From Blastococcus sp. URHD0036 (lineage in GTDB: Bacteria > Actinomycetota > Actinomycetes > Mycobacteriales > Geodermatophilaceae): DNA of 64,000 nucleotides. Position numbers and translations under genes: made by a program. Positions 48,999-57,742 of the stretch are shown piece by piece. The first letter of the stretch is position 1. The number at the start of each line of letters is the position of its first letter. The notes under the pieces were generated by a model. The model was not told the origin of the DNA. It ran no database searches and worked only from the letters and a program-made list of their open reading frames with translations. The stretch is from the NCBI RefSeq assembly GCF_000701365.1, contig NZ_JNIK01000011.1, positions 434,001 through 498,000 on the forward strand, in the 5' to 3' direction.

Positions 48999-50560
48999 CG
49001 CTCGAACCCTCCCGGGGCGCCCCACGCGATCGGGCGTCCGCTGACGTCGACGTAGATGGACTTCTGGTGCATGTACGAGCGGATGCCGTCGCGGCCCTTC
49101 TCCAGGCCGATGCCGCTCTCCTTGAGCCCGGTGAACGGGGTGGAGATGCTGAACTGCTTGTAGGTGTTCACCCAGACCGTCCCGGCCCTGATCGCGCGGG
49201 CGATCCGCCAGGCGCGGGGGAAGTCGCGGGTCCAGACGCCGGCGGCGAGGCCGAAGACCGTGTCGTTGGCCTGCGCGACCAGGTCGCCCTCGTCGTCGAA
49301 GGTCAGCAGCACCGCGACCGGGCCGAACACCTCCTCCTGGCAGATCCGGTCGGCGTTGGCGACGCCGGTGAGGACGGTCGGCAGGTAGTACGCCCCGTCG
49401 GCCAGCTCCTCGTGCTCGGGCACCCGGCCGCCGGTGAGCACGGTGGCGCCGGCGGCGACGGCGTCGTCGACCATGCGCGCGACGCCGTCCCGGTGCGAGT
49501 GCGTGATCATCGGCGCGACGTGGGTGCGCGGGTCGTCGCCGGGGCCGACGACGAGCCGCTCGGTGGCGGCGACCAGCCGGGCGGTGAACTCCTCGGCGAC
49601 GTCGCGGTGCACGAAGATGCGCGAGCCGGCGATGCAGCTCTGCCCGGTCGAGCTGAAGATGCCGTAGACGACGCCGGCGACGGCCTGATCGAGGTCGGCG
49701 TCGGGGAAGACGATCGTCGGCGACTTCCCGCCGAGCTCCAGCGTGACGGGCATGACCTTGCGGGCCGCGACCTCCCCGAGGTGCTTGCCCGTGGTGGTGC
49801 CGCCGGTGAAGCTGATCTTCGAGATCTCCGGGTGCGCGACCAGCGCCTCGCCGACCGTGCGGCCCGGGCCGGGGAGCACCGACAGCAGGCCCGCCGGCAG
49901 GCCGGCCTCCTCGGCCAGGCGGGCCAGGTGCAGCGTCACCCAGGGCGCCCAGACCGGCGGCTTGGAGACGACGGCGTTGCCGGCGGCCAGCGCGGGGGCG
50001 ATCTTCTGCGCGTCGCTGGCGATCGGGGAGTTCCACGGGGTGATGGCGCCGACGACGCCCATCGGCTCCCACGTGGCGAAGGTGAGGTAGGAGCCGCGGG
50101 AGGGGGTGATGTCCCCGACCATCGTCTCCAACGTCGCGGCCATGTAGCGGAAGGTGTTGGCGGCGCTCAGGGCCAGCGCCCGGGTCTCGCCGCGGGTCTT
50201 GCCGGTGTCCAGCGTCTGCAGCGCCGAGATGGTGTCGGCGTCGCGCTCGATCGCCTCGCCGATGCGGTACAGGACGCGGGCCCGCTCGTGCGGCAGCATC
50301 GCCGTCCAGCCGGACTCGGTGGCCGCGCGGAGCCCGCCGCGCACCGCGCGGTCGACGTCCTCCTCGGTCGCGCCGTGCAGCGTGGCGAAGACCTTGCCGG
50401 TGGCCGGGTCGACCGACTCGATCGGCGCCCCACTCCCCCGCTGCCAGCGCCCGGCCACGGGGATCTCGTCCCGCAGCGACGCCTGCAGGCCCGCCGTGGA
50501 GGGGGGCCGCTCGGCGGGGGCGTTCGGCACGTCCCGCTCGAGCTCCAGCCGATCGGTCAT
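48995..50560 (-). CDS. Aldehyde dehydrogenase, first gene of the catabolic operon
   Basis: A 521-residue NAD-dependent ALDH of the betaine/hydroxymuconic-semialdehyde type. Motifs: 'ITPWNSPIASDAQKIAPALAAG', 'KISFTGGTTTGKHLGEVAA', catalytic Glu 'VTLELGGKSPTIVF', catalytic Cys 'IFSSTGQSCIAGSRIFVH' and 'EEVFGPVAVLLTF'. N-terminal extension of about 30 residues. In the proposed pathway it would oxidise a ring-cleavage semialdehyde. ATG 50560 has GAGGAG upstream; operators 2a and 2b lie 24-50 bp upstream. Confidence 0.92.
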   Translation of the reverse strand: MTDRLELERDVPNAPAERPPSTAGLQASLRDEIPVAGRWQRGSGAPIESVDPATGKVFATLHGATEEDVDRAVRGGLRAATESGWTAMLPHERARVLYRIGEAIERDADTISALQTLDTGKTRGETRALALSAANTFRYMAATLETMVGDITPSRGSYLTFATWEPMGVVGAITPWNSPIASDAQKIAPALAAGNAVVSKPPVWAPWVTLHLARLAEEAGLPAGLLSVLPGPGRTVGEALVAHPEISKISFTGGTTTGKHLGEVAARKVMPVTLELGGKSPTIVFPDADLDQAVAGVVYGIFSSTGQSCIAGSRIFVHRDVAEEFTARLVAATERLVVGPGDDPRTHVAPMITHSHRDGVARMVDDAVAAGATVLTGGRVPEHEELADGAYYLPTVLTGVANADRICQEEVFGPVAVLLTFDDEGDLVAQANDTVFGLAAGVWTRDFPRAWRIARAIRAGTVWVNTYKQFSISTPFTGLKESGIGLEKGRDGIRSYMHQKSIYVDVSGRPIAWGAPGGFER

Positions 50561-50583
50561 GGGATCTCCTCGGTGGATCTCAT

Positions 50584-50595
50584 CTGAGTACTCAT
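50584..50595. promoter_or_regulatory. Putative operator, site 2a, upstream of the catabolic operon
   Basis: CTGAGTACTCAT, containing the perfect 10-bp palindrome TGAGTACTCA. It lies 24 bp upstream of the aldehyde dehydrogenase ATG and its centre is 15 bp from site 2b. Confidence 0.5.
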
Positions 50596-50598
50596 CTT

Positions 50599-50610
50599 CT
50601 TAGCGCTCAG
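50599..50610. promoter_or_regulatory. Putative operator, site 2b, upstream of the catabolic operon
   Basis: CTTAGCGCTCAG, identical to site 5 at 56524. On the minus strand it lies directly downstream of an AT-rich CATATCT box (about 50611-50617), so a protein bound here would cover the start of transcription, as a repressor would. Confidence 0.6.
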
Positions 50611-50672
50611 AGATATGTGTACGAATGTAGGTGTGGCCCGAGCCACGGTCAAGAGGCCCCAGCCCCCGGGAC

Positions 50673-51521
50673 TCAGGCGATGATCGGGGGGCGGGCGGTC
50701 AGCCCGCTCAGCGTCCGCAGGATCGAGTAGGGCACGACCGCGCTGGTGCGCGGGTTGCCCGGCGTCGGGCGGTTCTGGACCTCGAAGACGTAGGAGCCCT
50801 GCGACCCCGAGGCCTCGATCCGGTGCGTGGTCAGGTCGGCGGCCGGGTCGGCGTGCAGCTCCACCCGCACGACGTCGGGGTCGCCGACGGCCAGTGCGAG
50901 CGCGGCGGCCACGTTGAGCGACTGGGGGAACAGGCGCGCCGCCTCGGCCGGGGTGCCGGCGAAGACGAGGACGTCCTCCACGGCGTCGGCGACGCGGCGC
51001 GACTCGGCCTCGTCCATCCAGTCCTGGACCAGCGCCGCCGGCTTCTTGGTGGTGCGCAGGACCGCGCGGTCCAGGCCACCGACGGCCGCCGCCGAGGCGA
51101 GGAGGTCCAGGCCGCCCAGCGCACCGTGGGTGCACCGCAACCGGCCGGGGCCCAGCTCGCCGAGCCGCCCGGACAGTGCCGGGTCCAGCAGGCCCGCGAC
51201 CGAGCTCACGACGAGGTCGCGCCCCGCGGAGAGCACCGGCTCGACCGCCTCGACCAGCGCGGCCGAGCCGGCGCACTCCACGACGACGTCGGCGACCTCG
51301 AGGGCCTCGGCCAGCGACAGCCGGGGGACGGGCAGCTCCGGGACCTCGGAGCGGTTGACGACGCACACCAGCGTGGCGCCGTCCACTGCCCCGGCCAGGA
51401 GCTCCCGGGCGACCACCCGGCCGATGGCGCCGTGGCCCAGCAGGGCCACCCGGAGCCCGGGGGCGCCGGACGGACCGGCGATCTCGGGGAGGTCGGAGGC
51501 GTCAGCGGCTCGGGTGGTCAT
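50673..51521 (-). CDS. Aspartate dehydrogenase-like NAD(P)-dependent amino acid dehydrogenase
   Basis: A 282-residue Rossmann protein: 'VALLGHGAIGRVVARELL' (about 24-41), 'ADVVVECAGSAALVEAVEPVL', 'HGALGGLDLLASAA', the catalytic region 'RTTKKPAALVQDW' and a C-terminal 'FPQSLNVAAALALAVGDPDVVRVELHADP', all typical of the NadX/DUF108 family. With no nadA/nadC nearby, a catabolic role (releasing ammonia from, or reducing, an imino acid) is more likely than NAD synthesis. It is 6 bp downstream of the binding-protein gene and shares its operon. Confidence 0.85.
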   Translation of the reverse strand: MTTRAADASDLPEIAGPSGAPGLRVALLGHGAIGRVVARELLAGAVDGATLVCVVNRSEVPELPVPRLSLAEALEVADVVVECAGSAALVEAVEPVLSAGRDLVVSSVAGLLDPALSGRLGELGPGRLRCTHGALGGLDLLASAAAVGGLDRAVLRTTKKPAALVQDWMDEAESRRVADAVEDVLVFAGTPAEAARLFPQSLNVAAALALAVGDPDVVRVELHADPAADLTTHRIEASGSQGSYVFEVQNRPTPGNPRTSAVVPYSILRTLSGLTARPPIIA

Positions 51522-51527
51522 GGGCGG

Positions 51528-52529
51528 TCAGCTCTCCGGCACGTAGGTGTCGTCGGCCGGGTCGTAGCCGTCCTGGAGCAGGTCCTGGTCGACCAGGATG
51601 TCGTCGACCCGCTGGATCGCGTCGATGTCGGTCTCCGGCAGGAAGTCCGGCATCGCCATGTTCGCCGCGACCTCGGCAGGCACCTGGGCGATGGTCGGCA
51701 GCCAGGCGCGCCAGTCGGCCTCGTGGGCCTCGATGTCCTGGCCGGCGGCGTACATCGCCCGGGCGAACGCGGCGACCGTGTTCGGGTTGTCGGAGATGAA
51801 CTGGTCGCTGGAGATGAAGTTGGAGACGGCGAGGCCTGCGTTGGGCCCGTCCGGGTCGGCGAGGTCGACGATCTCCCGCTCACCCGCGGCGAGGGCCGCC
51901 GAGGAGAACGGCTCGGGCGAGTAGCCGACGTCGATGGACCCGGCCTGGACGCCGGAGAGCATCTCCGGGAAGGGCACCTCGACGAACGTCGGCTCGACGT
52001 CGTCCAGGCCCTCCTCCTTGAGCAGGTTCTTCAGGGTCACGTCGCCGATGTTGTTGGTGGCGTTGATCCCGATGGTGGCGCCGTCGAGGTCCTCGAGGTC
52101 CTGGACGTCGGAGTCGGGGTTGACGTACACCGACAGCCCGCCGGGCCCCAGCGCGCTGGTGAGGACGACGGTCTTGATCGGCAGCCCGCTCTGCGCGGCG
52201 ATCGACGTCGAGATGGTGTTCGAGAAACTCACGTCCAGCTCGCCGGTGGCCACGCTCTGCGCGGCCTGCGGGCCACCCTGGACCGGCTGGAGGGTGACGG
52301 TCAGCCCCTCGTTCTCGAAGAAGCCGTTCTCCTGTGCCCAGTACAGGGCGGAGTAGTCGGCCAGCGGCAGGGCGCCGACGGTGAGCTCGGTGGTCTCCAG
52401 CTCCCCGTCGGAGGAGCCGCTACCGCTGCCCCCGGAGTCGCTGCTGCTGCTGTCGTCGTCCCCGCCGCACGCGGCCAGACCGAGCATGGCGAACGCGGTG
52501 GCACCTGCGACCGCACCACGGAACCTCAT
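51528..52529 (-). CDS. ABC transporter substrate-binding lipoprotein, NMT1/SsuA type
   Basis: A 333-residue lipoprotein. ATG 52529 has GGAGG 6 nt upstream and opens a signal peptide with lipobox LAAC (Cys21), then an Asp/Ser/Gly tether. The binding domain reads 'LTVGALPLADYSALYWAQENGFFENEGLTV' and 'LDGATIGINATNNIGDVTLKNLL', the pattern of sulfonate, nitrate, pyrimidine-precursor and riboflavin binding proteins. It probably serves the permeases and ATPase encoded just upstream. Operator site 3 precedes it. Confidence 0.9.
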   Translation of the reverse strand: MRFRGAVAGATAFAMLGLAACGGDDDSSSSDSGGSGSGSSDGELETTELTVGALPLADYSALYWAQENGFFENEGLTVTLQPVQGGPQAAQSVATGELDVSFSNTISTSIAAQSGLPIKTVVLTSALGPGGLSVYVNPDSDVQDLEDLDGATIGINATNNIGDVTLKNLLKEEGLDDVEPTFVEVPFPEMLSGVQAGSIDVGYSPEPFSSAALAAGEREIVDLADPDGPNAGLAVSNFISSDQFISDNPNTVAAFARAMYAAGQDIEAHEADWRAWLPTIAQVPAEVAANMAMPDFLPETDIDAIQRVDDILVDQDLLQDGYDPADDTYVPES

Positions 52530-52551
52530 CGAATACCTCCGGCGTAAGAAT

Positions 52552-52563
52552 CTGAGCACTGAG
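52552..52563. promoter_or_regulatory. Putative operator, site 3, upstream of the NMT1-type binding-protein gene
   Basis: CTGAGCACTGAG fits CTKAGYRCTNAG exactly and lies 22 bp upstream of ATG 52529. Read on the minus strand it is CTCAGTGCTCAG, differing from site 1 at 2 of 12 positions. Confidence 0.55.
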
Positions 52564-52627
52564 TTGAATGGACGCACGGGAGCCGGCGGCTCCGTACGGG
52601 ATCGGCGGTCCGAGGGACCTCCCGGGG

Positions 52628-53440
52628 TCAGGCGGAGGTCGCCTGCTCCTTGCTGCGGAGCAGCCGGGTCACGTGCCCGCGGATCTCGACGAAGCGCGGG
52701 TCGGTCTTGGTCGCGATGTGGTCGCGCGGCCGCGGCAGGTCGACGTCGATGACCTCGGCCACCACGCTGGGCGGCGCCGAGAGCACGATGATGCGGTCCG
52801 CCAGGTACACGCTCTCGTCGATGTCGTGGGTGACCACGAGGACCGTGATGCCGAGCTCGGCCTGGATCCGCATGAGCAGGTCCTCGAGGTCAGCACGGGT
52901 CTGCGCGTCGACCGAGGCGTACGGCTCGTCCATCAGCAGCAGCTTCGGGTGGCTGGCCAGCGCGCGGGCGATGGCCACGCGCTGCTGCATGCCGCCGGAC
53001 ATCTGCCAGGGGTAGAGCTTCTCCTTGCCCGACAGCCCCACCTCGTCGATGGCGAACCGCACGCGCTCGGCCCGCTCCTTGGCCGGCAGGTGCTTGATCG
53101 GGAAGGCGACGTTCTTGTCCACCCGCATCCAGGGGTACAGCGAGCGCGAGTAGTCCTGGAAGACCATCGCCAGGCCCTCGGGGACGCCCTTGACGGGGAC
53201 GCCCTCGAACTCCACGCGCCCGGCGGTGGGCTCGTCGAGGCCGGAGATGATCCGCAGCAGCGTGGACTTGCCGCAGCCGGACGGGCCGACGATCACGCTG
53301 ATCTTCGAGGCGGGGACCTCGGCGCTGATGCTGCGGACGGCGAGGTTGTCGCCGTAGCTGCGGGAGACGCCGTCGAGCAGCAGTTCGGCGCTGGTCCCGG
53401 TCGGGGGCACGGGGTTCTCGGTCACTCGGGCCTCAGTCAT
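52628..53440 (-). CDS. ABC transporter ATPase, SsuB/TauB type
   Basis: A 270-residue ATPase: Walker A '[15 protein letters not shown]' (about 52-66), Q-loop '[13 protein letters not shown]', signature '[32 protein letters not shown]' region and H-loop '[15 protein letters not shown]'. It couples ATP hydrolysis to import through the two permeases upstream. GTG/ATG start region at 53440 overlaps the permease stop by 8 bp. Belongs with the binding protein at 51528. Confidence 0.93.
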   Translation of the reverse strand: MTEARVTENPVPPTGTSAELLLDGVSRSYGDNLAVRSISAEVPASKISVIVGPSGCGKSTLLRIISGLDEPTAGRVEFEGVPVKGVPEGLAMVFQDYSRSLYPWMRVDKNVAFPIKHLPAKERAERVRFAIDEVGLSGKEKLYPWQMSGGMQQRVAIARALASHPKLLLMDEPYASVDAQTRADLEDLLMRIQAELGITVLVVTHDIDESVYLADRIIVLSAPPSVVAEVIDVDLPRPRDHIATKTDPRFVEIRGHVTRLLRSKEQATSA

Positions 53441-54347
53441 TCTGCTGTGTCGCTCCTCGGTGCCAGGCGAGCGCGCGGCGCTCGATCGCCAGGAAGATGA
53501 AGTTGAAGGCCACGCCGAGGACCACGAGGGCGATGAGCACCGCCCAGAAGCCGGCGTAGTCGAAGGTGCGCTGGGACTGGATGAGCAGGTAGCCCAGGCC
53601 GTTCTCGGACTTCTGCAGCTCCGAGATGATCATCAGGATCAGGGCGAAGGACAGCGACGTCCGGATCCCCGCGAAGATCTTCGGGGACGCCCCGGGGAGG
53701 ACGATGGAGAAGAGGACGTCGCGCCCCGGGATGCGGAAGACCTGCGCGGCCTGGGCGCGGGTCTGCCCGATGGAACTGACCCCGTCGATGGTGTTGAGCA
53801 GGATCGGCCAGACCACGCTGAACGCGATGAGGAAGATCTTCGGCGAGGCCCCGGTGCCGAACAGGAAGAAGAAGACACCGAGCAGGGCCGGGCTGGGCAG
53901 CGAGCGCCCGAGGTGCACCATCGGCTGGAAGAGCGCGGTGAGGACCGGCGAGAGGCCCAGGACCACGCCGACCACGACCCCCACGACGATGGCGATGCCC
54001 AGGCCCGCGAGCGCCCGGCCGACGCTGGGGACCAGGTGGTCGTAGGTCGCGTCGCCGAGGAACAGCCGCGAGGGGTCGCCGGAGAGGAACTCGTCGACGA
54101 ACCGCTGGAACGCCGTCTTCGGGTCCTTGACGAACAGCCCGATCCGCGGCGACTGCGACAGCAGCCACCAGACGAGCAGGATCGCGGCCGGCGCCAGCAC
54201 GCGCAGGACCACCCGCACCGGCCACGGGATGCCGGAGCGGATCCGGCGGCGAGGGGCGAGCGGCTGGGCGGCGCGCTCCTCGACCGCCTCCGACTCGGGG
54301 GCGCTGAGCGGGACGTGCACCTCGGTGCCGTGCTGGGACAGGGTCAC
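53433..54347 (-). CDS. ABC transporter permease, SsuC/TauC type (first of two)
   Basis: A 304-residue inner-membrane permease. A charged N-terminus of about 45 residues precedes six membrane segments; the EAA-like cytoplasmic loop is '[29 protein letters not shown]'. GTG 54347 overlaps the upstream permease stop by 4 bp. Having two different permease genes implies a heterodimeric channel. Confidence 0.92.
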   Translation of the reverse strand: MTLSQHGTEVHVPLSAPESEAVEERAAQPLAPRRRIRSGIPWPVRVVLRVLAPAAILLVWWLLSQSPRIGLFVKDPKTAFQRFVDEFLSGDPSRLFLGDATYDHLVPSVGRALAGLGIAIVVGVVVGVVLGLSPVLTALFQPMVHLGRSLPSPALLGVFFFLFGTGASPKIFLIAFSVVWPILLNTIDGVSSIGQTRAQAAQVFRIPGRDVLFSIVLPGASPKIFAGIRTSLSFALILMIISELQKSENGLGYLLIQSQRTFDYAGFWAVLIALVVLGVAFNFIFLAIERRALAWHRGATQQND

Positions 54348-55135
54348 TGGGCCAGCCCCTTCTTCCAGCCGAACAGGACGTCGTCGAGCTTGGCCATGAC
54401 CAGGTTCACGGTGACGCCGAGGACGCCGGCCACCAGCGTGGCCGCGTAGACCAGGTCCAGATTCGTGGCGTTGGCGGTGTTGGACAGGATGTAGCCGCCG
54501 ATGCCCGAGCCGTTGCCGATGAGCAGCTCGGCGCTGACGGCGACGAGCAGGCCGATCGAGGCGGCGATCCGGACGCCGGTGTAGGCGAACGGCAGCGCAC
54601 TGGGGATCTTGATCGACCGCAGCACGGCGAGACCGCCGTAGCCGAAGGTCTTGGCCGTCATCACCGCGGTGGTGTCGGTGCTGCGAACGCCGTACATGGT
54701 GTTCAGCAGGACCGGCCAGACGCAGGCGAGCGCCACGGTGAGCGACAGCGGCAGCCGGCCCTGGCCGATGACCAGCACCAGGATCGGCCCGACTGCGACC
54801 GACGGCAGCACGCGGAACGCCTCCACCGGCCACTCGAACACCAGGAAGGCGCTGCGGAAGGCGCCCATCAGGCCGCCGACGAGGACGCCCACCACGGCCG
54901 CGATCGCCAGGCCGAGCATCCACTCGCCGAGCGTGAAGACGACCGCATCCCAGAAGGTGCTGTCGGGGAGCAGGTCGCCGACACCGCGCACGACGCCGGA
55001 GGGCAGCGGCAGGCCCGGCACGTCGAGGAGGCCGGAGCGGATGACCCCCTCCCAGACCGCCGCGGTCCCGACGACGCCGACGACGCCGAGGACGACCTGC
55101 CGCTGGCCGCTGAGGGGTTCGTGCAGGAGCTTCAC
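54344..55135 (-). CDS. ABC transporter permease, SsuC/TauC type (second of two)
   Basis: A 263-residue permease with six membrane segments and the EAA-like loop 'MTAKTFGYGGLAVLRSIKIPSALPFAYTGV'. GTG 55135 has GGGAGA about 7 nt upstream; a longer frame to 55222 would absorb the operator region and was rejected. First gene of the three-gene transporter unit, with operator site 4 about 90 bp upstream. Confidence 0.92.
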   Translation of the reverse strand: MKLLHEPLSGQRQVVLGVVGVVGTAAVWEGVIRSGLLDVPGLPLPSGVVRGVGDLLPDSTFWDAVVFTLGEWMLGLAIAAVVGVLVGGLMGAFRSAFLVFEWPVEAFRVLPSVAVGPILVLVIGQGRLPLSLTVALACVWPVLLNTMYGVRSTDTTAVMTAKTFGYGGLAVLRSIKIPSALPFAYTGVRIAASIGLLVAVSAELLIGNGSGIGGYILSNTANATNLDLVYAATLVAGVLGVTVNLVMAKLDDVLFGWKKGLAQ

Positions 55136-55225
55136 CCGGATCTCCCTTCCGTGGCCCTGCACCCCGAGTGGGGAAGGCCACATCCGTGGACGATGGTCGC
55201 CGGGGGATCCGCGAGCCGTCAATAG

Positions 55226-55237
55226 CTGAGCGCAAAG
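55226..55237. promoter_or_regulatory. Putative operator, site 4, upstream of the ABC permease operon
   Basis: CTGAGCGCAAAG deviates from CTKAGYRCTNAG at one position (A for T). It is embedded in an AT-rich stretch (AATAG...TTGGTTATTAAC, 55221-55252) that likely holds the promoter. Confidence 0.5.
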
Positions 55238-55285
55238 AGTCTTGGTTATTAACAGCCTCGCAACGCAGCGCGTCAGGAGGGTGAC

Positions 55286-56515
55286 TCAGCGCACAGGCGG
55301 GCCCTGGTGCCGAGGAAGGGTGTACCCGTTCGCGGGTTCGTCAGCCGTCCGACCGGACATTCCCCAGACAGCCGCGACGACGACCGCCGAGGCGAGCGCG
55401 AGCAGCGGGGCGCCGGGAACGCCGGCGGCCATGAGCGCGGCACCGGCGAGCGCGGGCGGTAGCCAGACCACCGTCGGGATCCTCCGCGGCCGGTACCCAC
55501 GGCGCCGGCGGGCGGCCTCCACCCAGAACGGCACCGCGATCGGCGGCCCGATGCCGGCCAGCAGGGAGAGCCAGTCGACGAGCCCGCGATGGAAGCCCAG
55601 CACCCCGAGGACGAGCCCGAGGGCCAGGACGACGGACGTCGCCATCCGGGGACGGACGCCGGTGAACGTCTTCAGGGCCAGCCCGCCGGAGTAGGCGGCC
55701 GCGATGGCCGGGGCGACGACGGCCACGACGACGAGCAGGTCGCCCACCGGCACCCCGCCCAGCCGCATCGCCGCGACCGCGGCGAGGCCGGCCTCTCCCC
55801 CGGTGTCACCGGACAGGCGCAGGGCCGCGCCGACGAGGACCAGCCCGAGTGCCGGGAGGACGAGCGCCGCGACGCAGGCGACGAGCCCGCCGCGGTGCGC
55901 CAGCCCCGCGGTGAAGTCCGGCGACCGCAGCATGAACACGGCGACGTAGCCGACGAACGCGCCGAGCAGGACCACGGCCTGCGCCCCGGCGCCGGGGCCG
56001 GCGGTCACCGGCGCCCGGACGCCGTCCACCCCCAGCAGCAGCAGCGGGGCGGCGAGCAGCGTGAGCACGGTGGTCGCGACGGCGACGCGGTTCCAGTACC
56101 GCACGTCGCTCAGCGCGAGGAGGCCCACCACGGCACCCAGCCCGAGCACGCACAGCCAGGCCGGGGCGTCCAGAGCCCGGCCCAGCGACTCGCCTCCGAT
56201 GCCCAGGCTGAAGCCGACCCAGCCGACCATGCCCGCGGCGATGAGCACGCCGACCGCCGTCCGCGCCGCGGGCGGGAGGTAGCCGCGACTCAGCTCCGCG
56301 AAGCCCTGCCCGGCGCCCTGCGGCGGCCGCATGCCCAGCCGGCCCTGCAGCAGCAGGAGCGTCGCCATGAGCCCGGCCGCGGGGAGCAGCCACACGAGGG
56401 GAAGCGGCCCGCCCTCGTCGGCCAGCTGGGCCCCGAGCACGAGCGCACCCGGTGAGCTGCCGATCGCCAGCCAGGCGCCCGCGTACCGCGTCCAGGGGAC
56501 GGATCCGTCGGCCAC
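55286..56515 (-). CDS. Polytopic membrane transporter, NCS1/CodB-like
   Basis: A 409-residue protein with about 12 hydrophobic segments and almost no soluble loops. The start 'PWTRYAGAWLAIGSSPGALVLGAQL' and 'GWVGFSLGIGGESLGRALDAPAW' look like a nucleobase/cation symporter 1 or CodB-type permease, but I cannot name a subfamily. GTG 56515 follows operator site 5 by 8 bp. It is a likely second uptake route for the island's substrate. Confidence 0.65.
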   Translation of the reverse strand: MADGSVPWTRYAGAWLAIGSSPGALVLGAQLADEGGPLPLVWLLPAAGLMATLLLLQGRLGMRPPQGAGQGFAELSRGYLPPAARTAVGVLIAAGMVGWVGFSLGIGGESLGRALDAPAWLCVLGLGAVVGLLALSDVRYWNRVAVATTVLTLLAAPLLLLGVDGVRAPVTAGPGAGAQAVVLLGAFVGYVAVFMLRSPDFTAGLAHRGGLVACVAALVLPALGLVLVGAALRLSGDTGGEAGLAAVAAMRLGGVPVGDLLVVVAVVAPAIAAAYSGGLALKTFTGVRPRMATSVVLALGLVLGVLGFHRGLVDWLSLLAGIGPPIAVPFWVEAARRRRGYRPRRIPTVVWLPPALAGAALMAAGVPGAPLLALASAVVVAAVWGMSGRTADEPANGYTLPRHQGPPVR

Positions 56516-56523
56516 AGGAGAAA

Positions 56524-56535
56524 CTTAGCGCTCAG
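56524..56535. promoter_or_regulatory. Putative operator, site 5, upstream of the NCS1-like transporter
   Basis: CTTAGCGCTCAG, identical in all 12 positions to site 2b, directly in front of the transporter gene (8 bp from its GTG). The closeness suggests a leaderless or very short-leader mRNA covered by the bound regulator. Confidence 0.6.
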
Positions 56536-56564
56536 GGACTTTCCGGCAAGAGGTCACTGGCCGG

Positions 56565-57698
56565 TCAGCCGATCGGCACGGTCCAGGCGTCGTAGCCGTA
56601 GACCCAGTCGGCGTTGCCGGCGACCTTCAGCCACTCGTTGCCGCGCGAGCCGACCTGCACGTCGGCGGTGCGCTGCCGGCGGGCAGCCTCGTACACCCGC
56701 AGTGCGGCGGCGGCGTCCGCCGGCTCGTGCGCGGCCAGCGCGCGGGCGAGCACGACGGCGTCCTCGATCGCCATGCCGGCCCCCTGGGCCATGAACGGCA
56801 TCATCGGGTGGCAGGCGTCGCCGAGCAGCGTGCGCGTCCCGACCGACCACCGCGGCAGCGGGTCGCGGACATAGAGCGCCGACTTGAGCACCGCGTCGCA
56901 GGCGTCCAGCAGGGCGCGAGCCTCGGGGTGGAAGGCCGCATAGGCCCGGCGGAGCTCGGCCACGTCACCGGGCGCCGTCCACGACTCCTCGCGCCACGAG
57001 TCCTGTGGGCGGGTGGCGAAGACGAAGACGTCCTCGCCGCGGTTGAGCGGGAAGGTGACGATCTGGGTGGCGGGGTCGGGGCCCCACCACTTGGTGAACG
57101 CGCCGAGGTTGGGCACGCCCTCGAGCCGCGCCGCGGGGACGACGGCGCGGTAGGCGACGACCCCGGTGAACTCCGGCTGCTCGGGGCCGAACAGCGCCTC
57201 CCGGACGACGGAGTGGATGCCGTCGGCGCCGACCAGCACGTCGACCGCCGCAGACCCGCCGTCGGCGAACTCGAGCACGGTGCGGTCGCCGTCCTCGCGC
57301 AGCGCCGAGAGCGTGCAGCCGAGCCGCAGGGCGTCGGCCGGGAGGGCAGGCACGAGTGCGTCCAGGAGGTCCGCGCGGTGGATCGTCAGCTGCGGGGAGC
57401 CGTAGCGCTGCTCGGCGGCTGCACCCATCTCCAGCCGGGAGGTCTCCTCACCGGTGTCCCAGGTGCGGCTGATCCGGTGCGAGGGCCGGGCGGCCGTCCG
57501 GCGTAGCCCCTCCCCCACGCCGAGCTGGTCGAGGGCGCGGACGGCATTGGGCGTCAGGTTGATGTCCGCACCCACCCGGCCGAGCCGCGCGGCCTGCTCG
57601 AAGACGACCGCCTCGCGGCCCAGCTGCCGCAGCGCGATGGCCGCAGCCATCCCGCCGGGTCCGCCGCCGACGATCCCGATGACCTGCTGCTCGCCCAT
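56565..57698 (-). CDS. FAD-dependent monooxygenase, 6-hydroxynicotinate 3-monooxygenase (NicC)-like
   Basis: A 377-residue class A flavoprotein hydroxylase: 'IGIVGGGPGGMAAAIALRQLG' (FAD ADP site), 'VLVGADGIHSVVREALFG' (DG motif), 'RTLLGDACHPMMPFMAQGAGMAIEDAVVLARAL' (GD motif region). The C-terminal 'WVYGYDAWTVPIG' matches my memory of NicC's 'WVYGYD' end, and 'FTKWWGPDPATQIVTF' is also NicC-like. Salicylate hydroxylase-type activity is the alternative. ATG 57698 has GAGGGG upstream; GTG 57704 is possible. Divergent from a MarR gene. Confidence 0.85.
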   Translation of the reverse strand: MGEQQVIGIVGGGPGGMAAAIALRQLGREAVVFEQAARLGRVGADINLTPNAVRALDQLGVGEGLRRTAARPSHRISRTWDTGEETSRLEMGAAAEQRYGSPQLTIHRADLLDALVPALPADALRLGCTLSALREDGDRTVLEFADGGSAAVDVLVGADGIHSVVREALFGPEQPEFTGVVAYRAVVPAARLEGVPNLGAFTKWWGPDPATQIVTFPLNRGEDVFVFATRPQDSWREESWTAPGDVAELRRAYAAFHPEARALLDACDAVLKSALYVRDPLPRWSVGTRTLLGDACHPMMPFMAQGAGMAIEDAVVLARALAAHEPADAAAALRVYEAARRQRTADVQVGSRGNEWLKVAGNADWVYGYDAWTVPIG

Positions 57699-57742
57699 GG
57701 GCACCCCTCGGAGCTCCTCGACGGCGGGTCGGCCGCGAGATG

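Noticed and set aside
48045-50560. Reading the cupin-RidA-ALDH trio as a 2-nitrobenzoate or 3-hydroxyanthranilate (nba/amn) pathway
   Set aside because: The cupin does not resemble 3-hydroxyanthranilate dioxygenase, and the decarboxylase, hydratase and aldolase genes of that route are missing.
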